This document shows positions 9,801 to 17,778 of a DNA stretch of 64,000 bases, piece by piece (position 1 is the stretch's first letter; each line of letters starts with the position of its first letter). The stretch comes from a bacterium. Lineage in GTDB: Bacteria > Zhuqueibacterota > QNDG01 > JAFGCO01. The position numbers and the translations under genes are program-made. Location of the stretch: the NCBI GenBank assembly GCA_016932575.1, contig JAFGCO010000044.1:1-64000 (forward strand), in the 5' to 3' direction. Under the pieces are notes generated by a model. That model was not told where the DNA came from. It saw nothing but the letters and a program-made list of their open reading frames with translations, and ran no database searches.

Positions 9801-10278
9801 TCAAATCAGCTTCGACCGGAATGCCCACGATACCCTGAAAGTAAATCCAGAGCCCGGAGATTTTCTGACAATCCGAATGAAAAAACCTTTTTTAAGCAAT
9901 GATATTTTTGAATTCACGATTAAAAACGCTGAAGTGGATAAAGATTTAGCGAAATCACAGATAGACCGGATTAAAGCCGTTCCCAATCCGTATATCATTG
10001 CCAATTCATGGGAACCCCTGAATCCCTATTCAAGCGGCAGAGGCCCCCGTGAGCTGCATTTCATTCACCTGCCTGAACGATGTACGATCAAGATATTCAA
10101 CGTTCGTGGTGATCTGGTAGCCAGATTGGAACACGATTCGCCCTCTATCACGGATGGCACGGCCATCTGGGACATGCAGACGAATGACAATATGGATATC
10201 GCCTATGGATTGTACATCTATCATGTCGATGCCGGGGAGCTTGGTCAGAAAATCGGCAAATTTGCCGTTATAAAATAG
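6826..10278 (+). CDS. Large secreted protein with calcium-loop-like repeats, a fibronectin-like region and a FlgD-like C-terminus
   Basis: This 1150-residue protein has a signal peptide ending at about A22 and an AGGAG site before the ATG. The middle (about residues 320-500) contains several Asp/Asn-rich loops (YDGIDNDGDAVFG, DDNLNGLIDENN, DDGIDNDGNWD) resembling calcium-binding thrombospondin-type-3 or dockerin loops. Residues about 610-740 look like a fibronectin type III domain (NRVTLVWDDI, FEGYRIYRS). The last 100 residues are FlgD-Ig/T9SS-type-A-like (VPNPYI, CTIKIFNVRGDLVARL, AYGLYIYHVDA). It lies 23 bases after the TonB receptor gene and 11 before a PorV-like gene. This suggests a cell-surface partner of the receptor, perhaps exported or anchored through the C-terminal domain. 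Function is unknown. Confidence 0.85.
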   Translation: MKQLLNRLILLCLATFLASVNAQTPIDQLHGNENYSYSGLHSGNQVRCNFYNDGMVGRRYVNPDDIGGEWPINSGHDYMNQMIMFVGAEVKDENGEIKHIISEGNGCTTGNSNNADSGDSGPNGEWYSMAPLPGFANDTPPEDMSEDPRVAMSQWAWSWPEAWPDKFEDIIDPGWTGSWNGYFGKNVCNADQESYYVMDDYNNREFAFYPDSTDRQRRGLGLRGTVRGFQWSNVLVEDILFLLYDVKNVGTTNYQKMNFGVMSGPIMGNRLVSGGDGGDDGGEYSLEQEIGYHLDQDDIGAGGWSPVGFLGLAFLESPGNPYDGIDNDGDAVFGSGPVIQEAMLKPKVVQSGQDIVLIDYKTYTRKVIPMPPEGLNIRFKDRIIQILPGQELVEVENNLFDDNLNGLIDENNGSTFGEGTSAIKRYLYLGLKYVDYITKDGIDNVLIDEKRDDGIDNDGNWDILSDDVGLDGVPNTGDPGENDGRPTSGRNTDLPGEPHIDKTDIHESDMIGLTAFNIYTPWTLYPLSDDENLWSAIEPGYLNAVGQFGDTDIILGSGYFPLRTDQIERFSIGVIFGTDLDDMFRNKEYAQKTYDENYNFSKAPYVPTVTVIPGDNRVTLVWDDIAEASDDPITGKDFEGYRIYRSTDPGFKDMTAITDQFGSIAYRKPIAQFDLKNNIKGSASIAVRGIHFWLGEDTGLRHMWIDTTVQNGQLYYYAITSYDRGSDSLGIAPTECSKYISIATDGTVDKGKNVVLVRPEAPVAGYIPPGLDNLKLLIRPEGRGTTEGKIGYTIINPAALRDGHIYQVSFEDTMLTETIDGSNRLTLKTLNYTLSDVTSGQVLIDHGTQIGSGEDQPVTDGFQLKFYADTIMIMDETLSGWNRDEIHAFTCNPYSSSRQPTLLEPADYLIEFGEHGIGTSTAYIRQTSELPAVPVNFRVFRLFPSDKGEVKEESLFAFRERDEEDGRFTGFLERESTVDEIIILNEDSIAGFQISFDRNAHDTLKVNPEPGDFLTIRMKKPFLSNDIFEFTIKNAEVDKDLAKSQIDRIKAVPNPYIIANSWEPLNPYSSGRGPRELHFIHLPERCTIKIFNVRGDLVARLEHDSPSITDGTAIWDMQTNDNMDIAYGLYIYHVDAGELGQKIGKFAVIK

Positions 10279-10289
10279 GAGACTGTTCC

Positions 10290-11309
10290 ATGAAAAGAAT
10301 CATGATAATTTTATGCATTGTCTTCATATTTGCATTGCCATTGTTCAGCCAGAACGTGACCAAATCCGGAACTACTGCAGCCACCTTTCTTTTGATTGAT
10401 TATGGTGTTCGTGGCTCTGGTATGGGAAGTGCGTACGTTTCTGTAGCAGACGATATCAACGCCATGTACTGGAATCCGGCCGGTGTGGCCCGGATCAGGG
10501 AAAATCAGGCACTGTTCACGAATATTCAGTGGATTGCGGATATCACATTTAATTACGCAGCCGCAGCCGTTCCTGCAGGCCAGCTGGGCACATTCGGAAT
10601 CAATGCTGCGTTTATGTCTACCGATGAGATGACGGTTACGACCATTCAGGAACCGGACGGGACCGGAGAGACGTTTCAAGTTGGCAGCTATGCACTAGGA
10701 CTCACTTATGCCAAAGAGCTAACCAATCGCTTTTCGATTGGTTTTAATGTTAAGTATATTCAGGAGCAGATTTATCATTCAACAGCCCGTGGCATGGCGA
10801 TCGATGTCGGTACCCTGTTCGATACACAATTTCAGGATTTAAAAATCGGTATGAGCATCTCGAATTACGGCACCAAAATGCGGATGTTAGGGCGTGACAT
10901 GTTGATTCAGTCGGATATCGATCCGCTCAAACACGGCAATAATGAGAACATTAATGCCAATCTGCAGACGGATGCCTATGATCTGCCTCTGCTGTTCCGT
11001 GTCGGCTTGAGCGTGGATGTGCTGAAAGGGCCGTGCAACAGTCATCTCATTTTATCGGCGGATGCACTTCACCCGAACGACAACATGGAGAGTATGAACA
11101 TAGGTGCAGAATATACATTCGCTAATTTTTTGGCGGCAAGATGTGGATACAAGGGTCTGTTCAAAAAAAACAGCGAAGAAGGATTGTGTTTGGGTGGCAG
11201 TATCAATCTGAAAGTAACAGAAAATGTATCACTGCATTTGGATTATGCCTGGGGTGATTTCGGAATATTGAAGGATGTGCAGAAATATGCAATTGGACTG
11301 ACATTTTGA
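10290..11309 (+). CDS. PorV/PorQ-family outer-membrane beta-barrel protein
   Basis: This 339-residue protein has a signal peptide (cleavage after about residue 20, PLFS). The typical PorV/UPF0164 start follows: FLLIDYGVRGSGMGSAYVSVADDINAMYWNPAGVA. The rest is alternating hydrophobic beta-strands of a FadL-like barrel ending in a C-terminal aromatic residue (GLTF). PorV family members shuttle or anchor proteins with type IX-like C-terminal domains in Bacteroidota, and relatives occur widely in FCB lineages. Its position right behind a FlgD-tailed secreted protein and a TonB receptor suggests it helps to localise that protein. No T9SS motor genes are in this window, so the secretion role is inferred. 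Confidence 0.88.
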   Translation: MKRIMIILCIVFIFALPLFSQNVTKSGTTAATFLLIDYGVRGSGMGSAYVSVADDINAMYWNPAGVARIRENQALFTNIQWIADITFNYAAAAVPAGQLGTFGINAAFMSTDEMTVTTIQEPDGTGETFQVGSYALGLTYAKELTNRFSIGFNVKYIQEQIYHSTARGMAIDVGTLFDTQFQDLKIGMSISNYGTKMRMLGRDMLIQSDIDPLKHGNNENINANLQTDAYDLPLLFRVGLSVDVLKGPCNSHLILSADALHPNDNMESMNIGAEYTFANFLAARCGYKGLFKKNSEEGLCLGGSINLKVTENVSLHLDYAWGDFGILKDVQKYAIGLTF

Positions 11310-11458
11310 ATCCCATGACCTTTTAAAATTACTGCAATGGGAGCAGGGGGCCGCAGGTTGTTCACCCGAAGGCAGATGTGCTTTTTGCAAAATCCTGCTA
11401 TTCGGACATTGTTTTTAAATCAGTCCGGTGAATCGACCACATTTTATTAAAAAACACA

Positions 11459-11487
11459 TTGACAGTATCTGCAGCAATGGTTAAACT
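11459..11487 (+). promoter_or_regulatory. Probable sigma-70 promoter of ogt
   Basis: TTGACA at 11459-11464 and TAAACT at 11482-11487 have 17-base spacing, 58 bases before the ATG. A second, weaker candidate is TTGACT at 11493. The gap between the PorV gene and ogt (11310-11544) shows no gene. Confidence 0.55.
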
Positions 11488-11544
11488 GTTACTTGACTGC
11501 TCGTATGAAACAGTATATTCGATACGATTTATTTAAAAAGAAAC

Positions 11545-12126
11545 ATGACACCGATACACTGTCCATCCAATATTTATTATGCCCTCCTGCCATCTTCAAT
11601 GATTGGTTCGACAGCCATTCTCTGGTCCAAGGATAAAAGGAAGCCATGGATCGATCGTGTCATTTTATCCCGGCCCGGAATGCCTGCTGAACAACTCCTT
11701 AAAATCCATTATCCCGAATCTATTGAGCTATCCTGTCCGGAAATCGAACACATTCTCAATCAAATCCGGGATTATCTGCAGGGTAAGCCGGTTGTTTTTC
11801 ATCTGGACAGGATTCGGCTGAATCGGTGTTCAGCATTCCAGCAAAGCGTACTCCGTGCCGAATCTGAAATTCCGTATGGCTGTGTGAGCACCTATCAGCG
11901 TCTGGCCCGGCACGTGAAGAAATCCGCGGCAGCCAGGGCCGTGGGAAATGCCTTGGCAAATAATCCATTTCCGATTTTCATCCCATGCCATCGTACTGTA
12001 CGATCCGACCTGACACCGGGCGGATTTCAGGGCGGCTCAATAATGAAACGCAGTTTGCTCCAAATGGAAGGAAACACATTGGACAGTCACAATCGCATCA
12101 TCAATCCGAAATTATTTTCTTTTTAA
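11545..12126 (+). CDS. ogt: Methylated-DNA--[protein]-cysteine S-methyltransferase
   Basis: This 193-residue protein carries the Ada/Ogt C-terminal DNA-binding and active-site domain. It contains PYGCVSTYQRLA (recognition region), RAVGNALANNP (arginine-finger helix) and PCHR with the acceptor cysteine at about residue 148, followed by GGFQGG. It removes O6-alkyl groups from guanine in a suicide reaction in the cytoplasm. The N-terminal 85 residues form the poorly conserved ribonuclease-H-like domain. It appears to be a single-gene unit with its own promoter. The ribosome-binding site is weak. Nothing suggests inactivation. Confidence 0.92.
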   Translation: MTPIHCPSNIYYALLPSSMIGSTAILWSKDKRKPWIDRVILSRPGMPAEQLLKIHYPESIELSCPEIEHILNQIRDYLQGKPVVFHLDRIRLNRCSAFQQSVLRAESEIPYGCVSTYQRLARHVKKSAAARAVGNALANNPFPIFIPCHRTVRSDLTPGGFQGGSIMKRSLLQMEGNTLDSHNRIINPKLFSF

Positions 12127-12399
12127 CTCCACTGTCTTTGAAATAAATCCACGAAAAACTGTTTTTAATCTGATATTGAATTCACTGGATCCTGATATTA
12201 AGATATTTTTTTCTGGCATTGCAGAATATTAAATGATTCAATACGTATATAAAAAATCACATCTCACACAAAGAAAAAATGCCCTGTTATTTATATCTTT
12301 CTGCCTGGGATTTCAGAATGAAAGTCATGTGCAATTTGCATGGTCTTGAGTCTTTCAGATAATTGTCTTTCTGCATTGTTATTATTATACTTAGAGTCG

Positions 12400-12429
12400 T
12401 TGACTTTTTATCATTCTTTTTGGTATAAT
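12400..12429 (+). promoter_or_regulatory. Sigma-70 promoter in the AT-rich gap before the XRE gene
   Basis: TTGACT at 12400-12405 and TATAAT at 12424-12429 have 18-base spacing, about 60 bases before the XRE start. The gap 12127-12490 is AT-rich and otherwise shows no gene or clear repeat. Confidence 0.6.
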
Positions 12430-12490
12430 ATTTGTTGAATGTTAAATAGCATTTTATATCATGATATTGTGAACCTATTTGAGGGATTCA

Positions 12491-12670
12491 ATGTTCATGG
12501 AAGGAAGAAAAATCAAGAAGATTCGACAATCGCTCGGATTAACGCAGGAAGAATTCGCTCACAGACTGGGAGTTACCCTATGTACAGTGAACCGCTGGGA
12601 GAATAATAAAAGTGTTCCCAGCAGATTGGCTGTCATGCAATTAGAGCGATATGCAGAGGCCGTTCATTAG
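12491..12670 (+). CDS. Small XRE-family helix-turn-helix protein
   Basis: This is a 59-residue single-domain HTH_3 protein: GRKIKKIRQSLGLTQEEFAHRLGVTLCTVNRWENNKSVPS is a textbook XRE helix-turn-helix. The frame is open from a TTG at 12479. GAGGGA at 12481-12486 places the start at ATG 12491 (ATG 12497 is also possible). There is no effector domain, so it would act as a small DNA-binding dimer. It stands alone between ogt and a phosphorelay cluster, with its own promoter. It could be an orphan antitoxin-type or autoregulatory repressor; its targets are unknown. Confidence 0.82.
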   Translation: MFMEGRKIKKIRQSLGLTQEEFAHRLGVTLCTVNRWENNKSVPSRLAVMQLERYAEAVH

Positions 12671-12910
12671 TTCATGAAATATTCATAAACCCTATTATGA
12701 ATTTTCCAGAGGTTTATTGATGGTTAATTGACAAGACAGACAAGTATAGCGTGAAAAAAGTGAAGAAGTTGTCAAAGAAATTAAATTTTAGTCACCATTC
12801 TTTTTCATCATACCTTGAAAGGCGTCTCAGGCAAGCCAAAGATCAGTTGATTGCTAATTTTCATTTTCAAATTGTTATCACTATTGCATTGTGAAAGGAG
12901 AATCCTGAAA

Positions 12911-13363
12911 ATGCTGGGAGTTGTGGGAAAACCAATCGATATCCTTTTGATTGAAGATAATCCGGGTGATGTCCGTTTAACACAGGAAGCCTTTAAGGGT
13001 GGCAAGGTTCGCAACAATCTTTATGTCGTCAGTGACGGCATAGAGGCTCTGGATTTTTTGCACCGGCGAAATCAATTCGCGGATGTTCCCCTTCCTGATT
13101 TAATATTGCTGGATCTGAATTTGCCCAAGAAAGACGGTCGTGAGGTTCTTGAAGAAATCAAGGCGGAAATTAATTTGCGCCGTATCCCCGTTGTGATTCT
13201 GACCACATCAAAGGCCGATGAAGATATTCTGAGAACTTATGATCTGCATGCCAATTGCTATATTCCCAAACCAGTGGATTTGGACGAGTTTATGACCGTT
13301 GTCAGATCCATTGAGAATTTTTGGTTAACCATTGTGAAATTGCCTAATCAGCAAATGACATGA
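12911..13363 (+). CDS. Single-domain response regulator, Rcp1-like
   Basis: This 150-residue receiver domain has acidic residues in LLIEDN, phospho-acceptor Asp at about residue 68 ([13 protein letters not shown]), Thr in LTTSK and Lys in [22 protein letters not shown] is typical of the Rcp1 subgroup of single-domain regulators that pass phosphate to or from hybrid kinases. The AAAGGAG site supports the ATG at 12911 rather than in-frame starts upstream. It overlaps the next kinase gene by four bases (ATGA), implying translational coupling and work with that kinase. There is no output domain. Confidence 0.92.
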   Translation: MLGVVGKPIDILLIEDNPGDVRLTQEAFKGGKVRNNLYVVSDGIEALDFLHRRNQFADVPLPDLILLDLNLPKKDGREVLEEIKAEINLRRIPVVILTTSKADEDILRTYDLHANCYIPKPVDLDEFMTVVRSIENFWLTIVKLPNQQMT

Positions 13364-14850
13364 ATGAAGACAGTATTCAAATATTGCACGCTGCAAAGCA
13401 ATCGCAGGATGCCCCTCATTTTCAGGAGCTTCTTAATACATACACGAAAAACAGCAGACGGAAAATGTCGTTTCGGTTTTATACGGCAGATTGTTTATCT
13501 TTTGCACTGGATATGATTGAGCAGAACCATTTTGATTTGATTTTTCTGGATCTTTCATTGCCGGACAGTCATGGAATAGACACATTGAATCAAATTCAGA
13601 AAATGAATTCTCATGTCCCCATAGTTATTTTAGGCGAGGCTGATGACGAACCGTTGTTTTTACAGGCAGTACGTGCCGGTGCGCAGGATTATTTGGTGAA
13701 AGGTGAGGTGAACGGTAACCAGCTGGTTCGAACCATTTGCTGTTCATTGGTGCGAAAAGAAGAAGAAGAGGCGATTAAAGAAACCAACCGCAAATTGAAA
13801 GAATTGAATCAGATGAAGAGGAATTTCCTGTCCACAATTTCTCATGACTTACGCACACCGATTGCAATTATGCGTGAAGGTGTCTCTTTATGTCTGGAGG
13901 GGGTGGCAGGCGAGATCAATGATATGCAGAAAGATTTGTTGAATTATACACAGGAAAACATTGACCGTATAAACCGGCTGATCACAGATTTAATGGATGT
14001 ATTGAAAATTGAAGCTGAAAAAACAATATTAAAACCTGTTTCCGTCAATATAAACCATCTTTTACAAAAAATATATGACAGTTATTTTGATTCGGCCCAA
14101 AAAAAAGGCATCAGGCTCGAGAAACAAATCCCGGAGGCTCCTCTGACAATATTCGCGGATCCTGATAAAATCACACAAATTTTCGGGATTTTGATCAATA
14201 ACGCATTGCGATTCACTGAACAAGGAGGGTCAATCACTCTCGGTATTCAGGATGGAGATGAATATATTACCTGCCGGGTGGCAGATACAGGCACCGGCAT
14301 TCCCAAAGAAAATCTCGCCGGCCTTTTTGATCAATATGAACAAATGGGGCGTGTGGAAGATGGCCCCAGTTGTCAGCGAACCGGACCGGGAGTGACCATT
14401 GCCAAGATATTGGTGGAAAAGCATCAGGGGACAATCAATGTGAAATCTGAATCGGAGCAGGGCACTGAGTTTCGATTTACACTTAAGAAAGCGCCCTTTC
14501 CCAAAATTCTTATTGCGGGCCATAAACGGGAGACCGTTGATACTTTGAAAGAATTTTTAATACAGGAACAGTACCATATCATGGAAGTGTGCGATGGTGG
14601 TAAAGCAGTTCAACAGGCTTGCAAAGTGCTTCCGGATCTGATTTTACTGGATATGAAACTTCCGAAGATAAACGGTTATGAAGTGATCGGGAGACTGAAA
14701 CAGGATGTCCGTACCTGCCATCTTCCGATCATTATGATGAATACATCTTCTTCGAAGAAGGAGGTTCCATATGCGGCATTTCCCGTACTCAAGGAACCGT
14801 TTAACAAAAAAGAGTTGCTGAAATACGTCAGAAAAATGCTCATTAACTGA
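13360..14850 (+). CDS. Hybrid histidine kinase, REC-HisKA-HATPase-REC
   Basis: This 496-residue cytoplasmic protein has no membrane segment. Residues 1-125 are a receiver with Asp at about 64 ([11 protein letters not shown]) but without the usual acidic pair near its start (IQILHAAKQ), so metal binding may be weak. HisKA holds His at about 162 (SHDLRTP). The ATPase has an N-box-like ILINNALRF and G1 ADTGTGIP, but its G2 box reads TGPGVT instead of GxGLGL. A C-terminal receiver has Asp in [10 protein letters not shown]. It overlaps the response regulator before it, and the pair likely form a relay. The altered G2 box leaves kinase activity uncertain. Confidence 0.9.
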   Translation: MNEDSIQILHAAKQSQDAPHFQELLNTYTKNSRRKMSFRFYTADCLSFALDMIEQNHFDLIFLDLSLPDSHGIDTLNQIQKMNSHVPIVILGEADDEPLFLQAVRAGAQDYLVKGEVNGNQLVRTICCSLVRKEEEEAIKETNRKLKELNQMKRNFLSTISHDLRTPIAIMREGVSLCLEGVAGEINDMQKDLLNYTQENIDRINRLITDLMDVLKIEAEKTILKPVSVNINHLLQKIYDSYFDSAQKKGIRLEKQIPEAPLTIFADPDKITQIFGILINNALRFTEQGGSITLGIQDGDEYITCRVADTGTGIPKENLAGLFDQYEQMGRVEDGPSCQRTGPGVTIAKILVEKHQGTINVKSESEQGTEFRFTLKKAPFPKILIAGHKRETVDTLKEFLIQEQYHIMEVCDGGKAVQQACKVLPDLILLDMKLPKINGYEVIGRLKQDVRTCHLPIIMMNTSSSKKEVPYAAFPVLKEPFNKKELLKYVRKMLIN

Positions 14851-14869
14851 TATTAGGAGATAAACAATT

Positions 14870-15643
14870 ATGAATAAAGACAAAAAAACCAATTTAAACG
14901 TTTTGATTTTAATCGCAGAGGACAGCCATACACAGGCGGCTCAATTACGGTATACATTGGAAAAACATGATTACACGGTTGTGGTAACCTATAATGGCGA
15001 TGAAGCGTTTAAGAAAATCAAACAGAATAAACCCACAATCGTAATCAGCGATGTCCTTATGCCGGGCATCGATGGCTATGAATTGTGCCGGAGAATCAAG
15101 TCGGACCGCTCCCTGAGGCACATTCCTGTGATTCTTCTTACCCAATTATCCGATCCCAGAGACATTATTCGCGGTCTTGAATGCGAAGCAGATCATTTTA
15201 TTACAAAACCCTACAATGAAGATTTTTTACTTTCTCATATTCAGTACGTTCTGGTCAATAAAGAGTTGCGCAAGAATTCGTTCGCGGAAATGGGTATCGA
15301 AATTTTCTTTGCCGGACAAAAACATTTTGTCACTTCCGATCGCATGCAAATTTTAGATTTACTGTTTTCGACCTATGAAGCTGTTCTGCATAAAAATAAC
15401 GAACTGGAGCGGATCAATCTTGAACTTAAAAAATCGGTTGAAACAATTCAGAAGCTGAAGGGATTGATTCCGATTTGCTCCCACTGCAAGAAAATCCGTA
15501 ATGATGATGGATACTGGCAGCAGTTGGAAGTATTTATCCGGGAACATTCGAATGCGGAATTTACACATGGATTATGTCCGGATTGTGAAAAGGAAATTTA
15601 TTCAAAATATTTGGAAAAGACCAAAGATGAGGCGGCATCATGA
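14870..15643 (+). CDS. Response regulator with coiled coil and C-terminal CxxC zinc-ribbon-like tail
   Basis: In this 257-residue protein, the receiver spans residues about 10-130, with phospho-acceptor Asp at about 61 (IVISDVLMPGIDG) and Lys in TKPYNE. A helical linker, likely coiled coil, spans about 165-200. The tail contains IPICSHCKKIRNDDGYW and GLCPDCEKEIY, a four-cysteine arrangement seen at the end of many receiver proteins and phosphorelay kinases; metal binding is likely but its role is not established. It overlaps the next receiver gene by four bases. There is no DNA-binding or enzymatic output domain. Confidence 0.88.
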   Translation: MNKDKKTNLNVLILIAEDSHTQAAQLRYTLEKHDYTVVVTYNGDEAFKKIKQNKPTIVISDVLMPGIDGYELCRRIKSDRSLRHIPVILLTQLSDPRDIIRGLECEADHFITKPYNEDFLLSHIQYVLVNKELRKNSFAEMGIEIFFAGQKHFVTSDRMQILDLLFSTYEAVLHKNNELERINLELKKSVETIQKLKGLIPICSHCKKIRNDDGYWQQLEVFIREHSNAEFTHGLCPDCEKEIYSKYLEKTKDEAAS

Positions 15644-16038
15644 GCCAGAAAAAAACGGTTCTTATTATTGAGGATGAATTGAAGTTTGCTAAAATGGTAA
15701 AAATGCGTCTGGAAGCTTCGGGTTATATGGTCACTGTCGCAGGAGATGCCTATACGGGAACGCAAAAAATTATTCAGGAGGATTATGATCTCATTATTTT
15801 AGATTTAATGATGCCGGCCGGTGGCGGATTCTCTATTTTGGAACGATTTCGAAAATTACCAGCCAGAGCGACCACGCCTGTCATCATCATTACAGGAAAA
15901 ACAATTGATGAAGAAGTGCAAAACATGGCTGAACAATATGATGTGTCAGCTATTTTTACCAAACCCTATGACAGCGCTCGTTTTATGGAAAAAATAAAAA
16001 CGTTGATTCCAATGGAGTCTGAATCGGTGCCAAAATGA
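15640..16038 (+). CDS. Single-domain response regulator
   Basis: This 132-residue receiver has acidic residues in LIIEDE, phospho-acceptor Asp at about 55 (LIILDLMMPAGGG), Thr in IITGK and Lys in FTKPYD. It has no output domain. It overlaps the preceding receiver gene by four bases and precedes a hybrid kinase by 18 bases, so it is translated as part of the same operon. It probably acts as a phosphate shuttle or binds a partner directly. Confidence 0.9.
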   Translation: MSQKKTVLIIEDELKFAKMVKMRLEASGYMVTVAGDAYTGTQKIIQEDYDLIILDLMMPAGGGFSILERFRKLPARATTPVIIITGKTIDEEVQNMAEQYDVSAIFTKPYDSARFMEKIKTLIPMESESVPK

Positions 16039-16056
16039 TGACGAATTGAGTATGAA

Positions 16057-17637
16057 ATGAAAGTTCATTTAATCGAAGACAATCTCCAAGACGTCCGAAT
16101 GATTCAAAAAATGCTGGTATCAATGGATGCTTCTGAGTTTTCAGGGGAATTCTTTGAATTTCATCATACAGAAAATCTGGCTGACAGCATTAAGGCAATC
16201 GAAAAAAACTCTATCGATGTTATTTTACTGGATCTTTCTTTGCCCGACAGTCAGGGCCTGGATACATTTAGAAATGCTTACACAAAATGCCCGCAGATTC
16301 CAATTATTGTGCTAAGCGGTCTGGATGATCAAACAGTTGCCATTCAGGCGGTTCGGGATGGCGCGCAGGACTATCTTGTGAAAGGTCATGTGGACAGTAA
16401 CTTACTTGTTCGTTCGATGCAGTATGCCATAGAACGCAAGCATGTACAGCTTGAAAAGGAAAAAATTCAGGAACAGTTGCTTCAGTCGCAGAAAATGGAA
16501 GCCATCGGGCGTCTTGCCGGTGGCATTGCCCACGATTTCAATAATTTGATGACAGCGGTACAGGGATTTACCGATGTCATCACAACAAAAGTCAATAGCA
16601 ACGACGTCATTTTCCTGCCCCTGAAACAGATTCGACTGGCTGCTTCCAGTGCTATCAACATGACCCGGCAAATGCTCATGTTCAGCAGGAATCATCCAAT
16701 CTCCTTTGAAACATTGGATTTGAATAAAACAATTACAGACCACTTGATTATGCTTCAGCGTATTATTGGAGAAGATATTGAGGTCGTTACCCACTTGTCT
16801 CCGGATTTATCCATGGTTCGAGGCGATCGATGTACATTGGAACAAGTGTTATTGAATTTGGCTGTGAATGCCAGAGATGCGATGCCGTCCGGCGGTGAAT
16901 TGATCATATATACAGAGAATATTCTGGTTTCTGATCATGAAGCCAAAAATCATGTCAATGGTAAGGCGGGAAAATTTGTAAAAATGACAGTCATGGATAA
17001 CGGCGTCGGCATAGATAAAGAGACGCTGGATCATCTGTTTGAACCGTTTTATACAACCAAGAGCATTGGTAAAGGGTCTGGTCTGGGTTTGTCTGTTGTT
17101 TATGGCATTGTGAGGCAGCATGAAGGATGGGTCACTGTCCACAGCGAGGCAGGAAAAGGAACGGCATTTGCAGTATATATTCCGGCTGTTTCCCAAAAAT
17201 GCAAAGACCATTCTGCAGATTCCATTGAATCGCTTTCATTGGACGCTTTACAGGGAGAAGGCAATCGTGTACTCATAGTAGAAGACGCTGAGGGAGTGCG
17301 AGAATTCGCTGCCATGGCACTTCGGGAAAATGGATATCAAGTGTTTATTGCCACCAATGTTACCGAAGCCATTCAACTGTTTAATCTGGAAAAAGGTGAT
17401 TTTGATCTGGTGATCACAGATGTTGTTCTGCCCGACCGGAGCGGATTGGATCTGATTCAGTATTTTCAAAATAAAAATCCGTCGATCCGTGTGCTTCTCA
17501 GCAGCGGATACACGGATCAAAAGTTGCAATGGTCCCTGATTCAGGAGAAGGGATATCGTTTTTTGCAAAAACCATATTCTCTGTCTGAGTTTCTGAACAT
17601 GGTCAGGCAGGCATTGGATGAAATCCAGATGAATTGA
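16057..17637 (+). CDS. Hybrid histidine kinase, REC-HisKA-HATPase-REC, NtrB-like
   Basis: In this 526-residue soluble protein, the first receiver has Asp at about 59 ([13 protein letters not shown]) and the ED pair in LIEDN. HisKA has His at about 159 in GRLAGGIAHDFNNLM, the form seen in NtrB/PAS-type kinases. The HATPase is canonical (NLAVNARDAM, DNGVGI, GKGSGLGLSVVYGIV). A final receiver has Asp in LVITDVVLPDRSG. It is the best-preserved kinase of the cluster. No sensor domain is recognised, so input probably arrives through the N-terminal receiver, consistent with a relay from the upstream gene products. Confidence 0.92.
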   Translation: MKVHLIEDNLQDVRMIQKMLVSMDASEFSGEFFEFHHTENLADSIKAIEKNSIDVILLDLSLPDSQGLDTFRNAYTKCPQIPIIVLSGLDDQTVAIQAVRDGAQDYLVKGHVDSNLLVRSMQYAIERKHVQLEKEKIQEQLLQSQKMEAIGRLAGGIAHDFNNLMTAVQGFTDVITTKVNSNDVIFLPLKQIRLAASSAINMTRQMLMFSRNHPISFETLDLNKTITDHLIMLQRIIGEDIEVVTHLSPDLSMVRGDRCTLEQVLLNLAVNARDAMPSGGELIIYTENILVSDHEAKNHVNGKAGKFVKMTVMDNGVGIDKETLDHLFEPFYTTKSIGKGSGLGLSVVYGIVRQHEGWVTVHSEAGKGTAFAVYIPAVSQKCKDHSADSIESLSLDALQGEGNRVLIVEDAEGVREFAAMALRENGYQVFIATNVTEAIQLFNLEKGDFDLVITDVVLPDRSGLDLIQYFQNKNPSIRVLLSSGYTDQKLQWSLIQEKGYRFLQKPYSLSEFLNMVRQALDEIQMN

Positions 17638-17716
17638 GTGTCCTGGAAGGGATATATTTACGAAAATCTGGTTTATTATGAAAAATCAGTGGTTGTGAAG
17701 AAGTTGCAATTAATAT

Positions 17717-17745
17717 TTGACTTTTTTTCAATTAGCGATTATATT
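17717..17745 (+). promoter_or_regulatory. Sigma-70 promoter of the M23 peptidase gene
   Basis: TTGACT at 17717-17722 and TATATT at 17740-17745 are separated by 17 bases, 34 bases before the ATG. This separates the gene transcriptionally from the phosphorelay cluster. Confidence 0.7.
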
Positions 17746-17778
17746 TCATTTGATTAGGGAAGATGGGAAGAGCATAAA

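Noticed and set aside
12791-12880. Possible c-di-GMP or similar riboswitch before the first response regulator
   Set aside because: GGCGTCTCAGGCAAGCC recalls such motifs, but no complete conserved core or pairing could be drawn.
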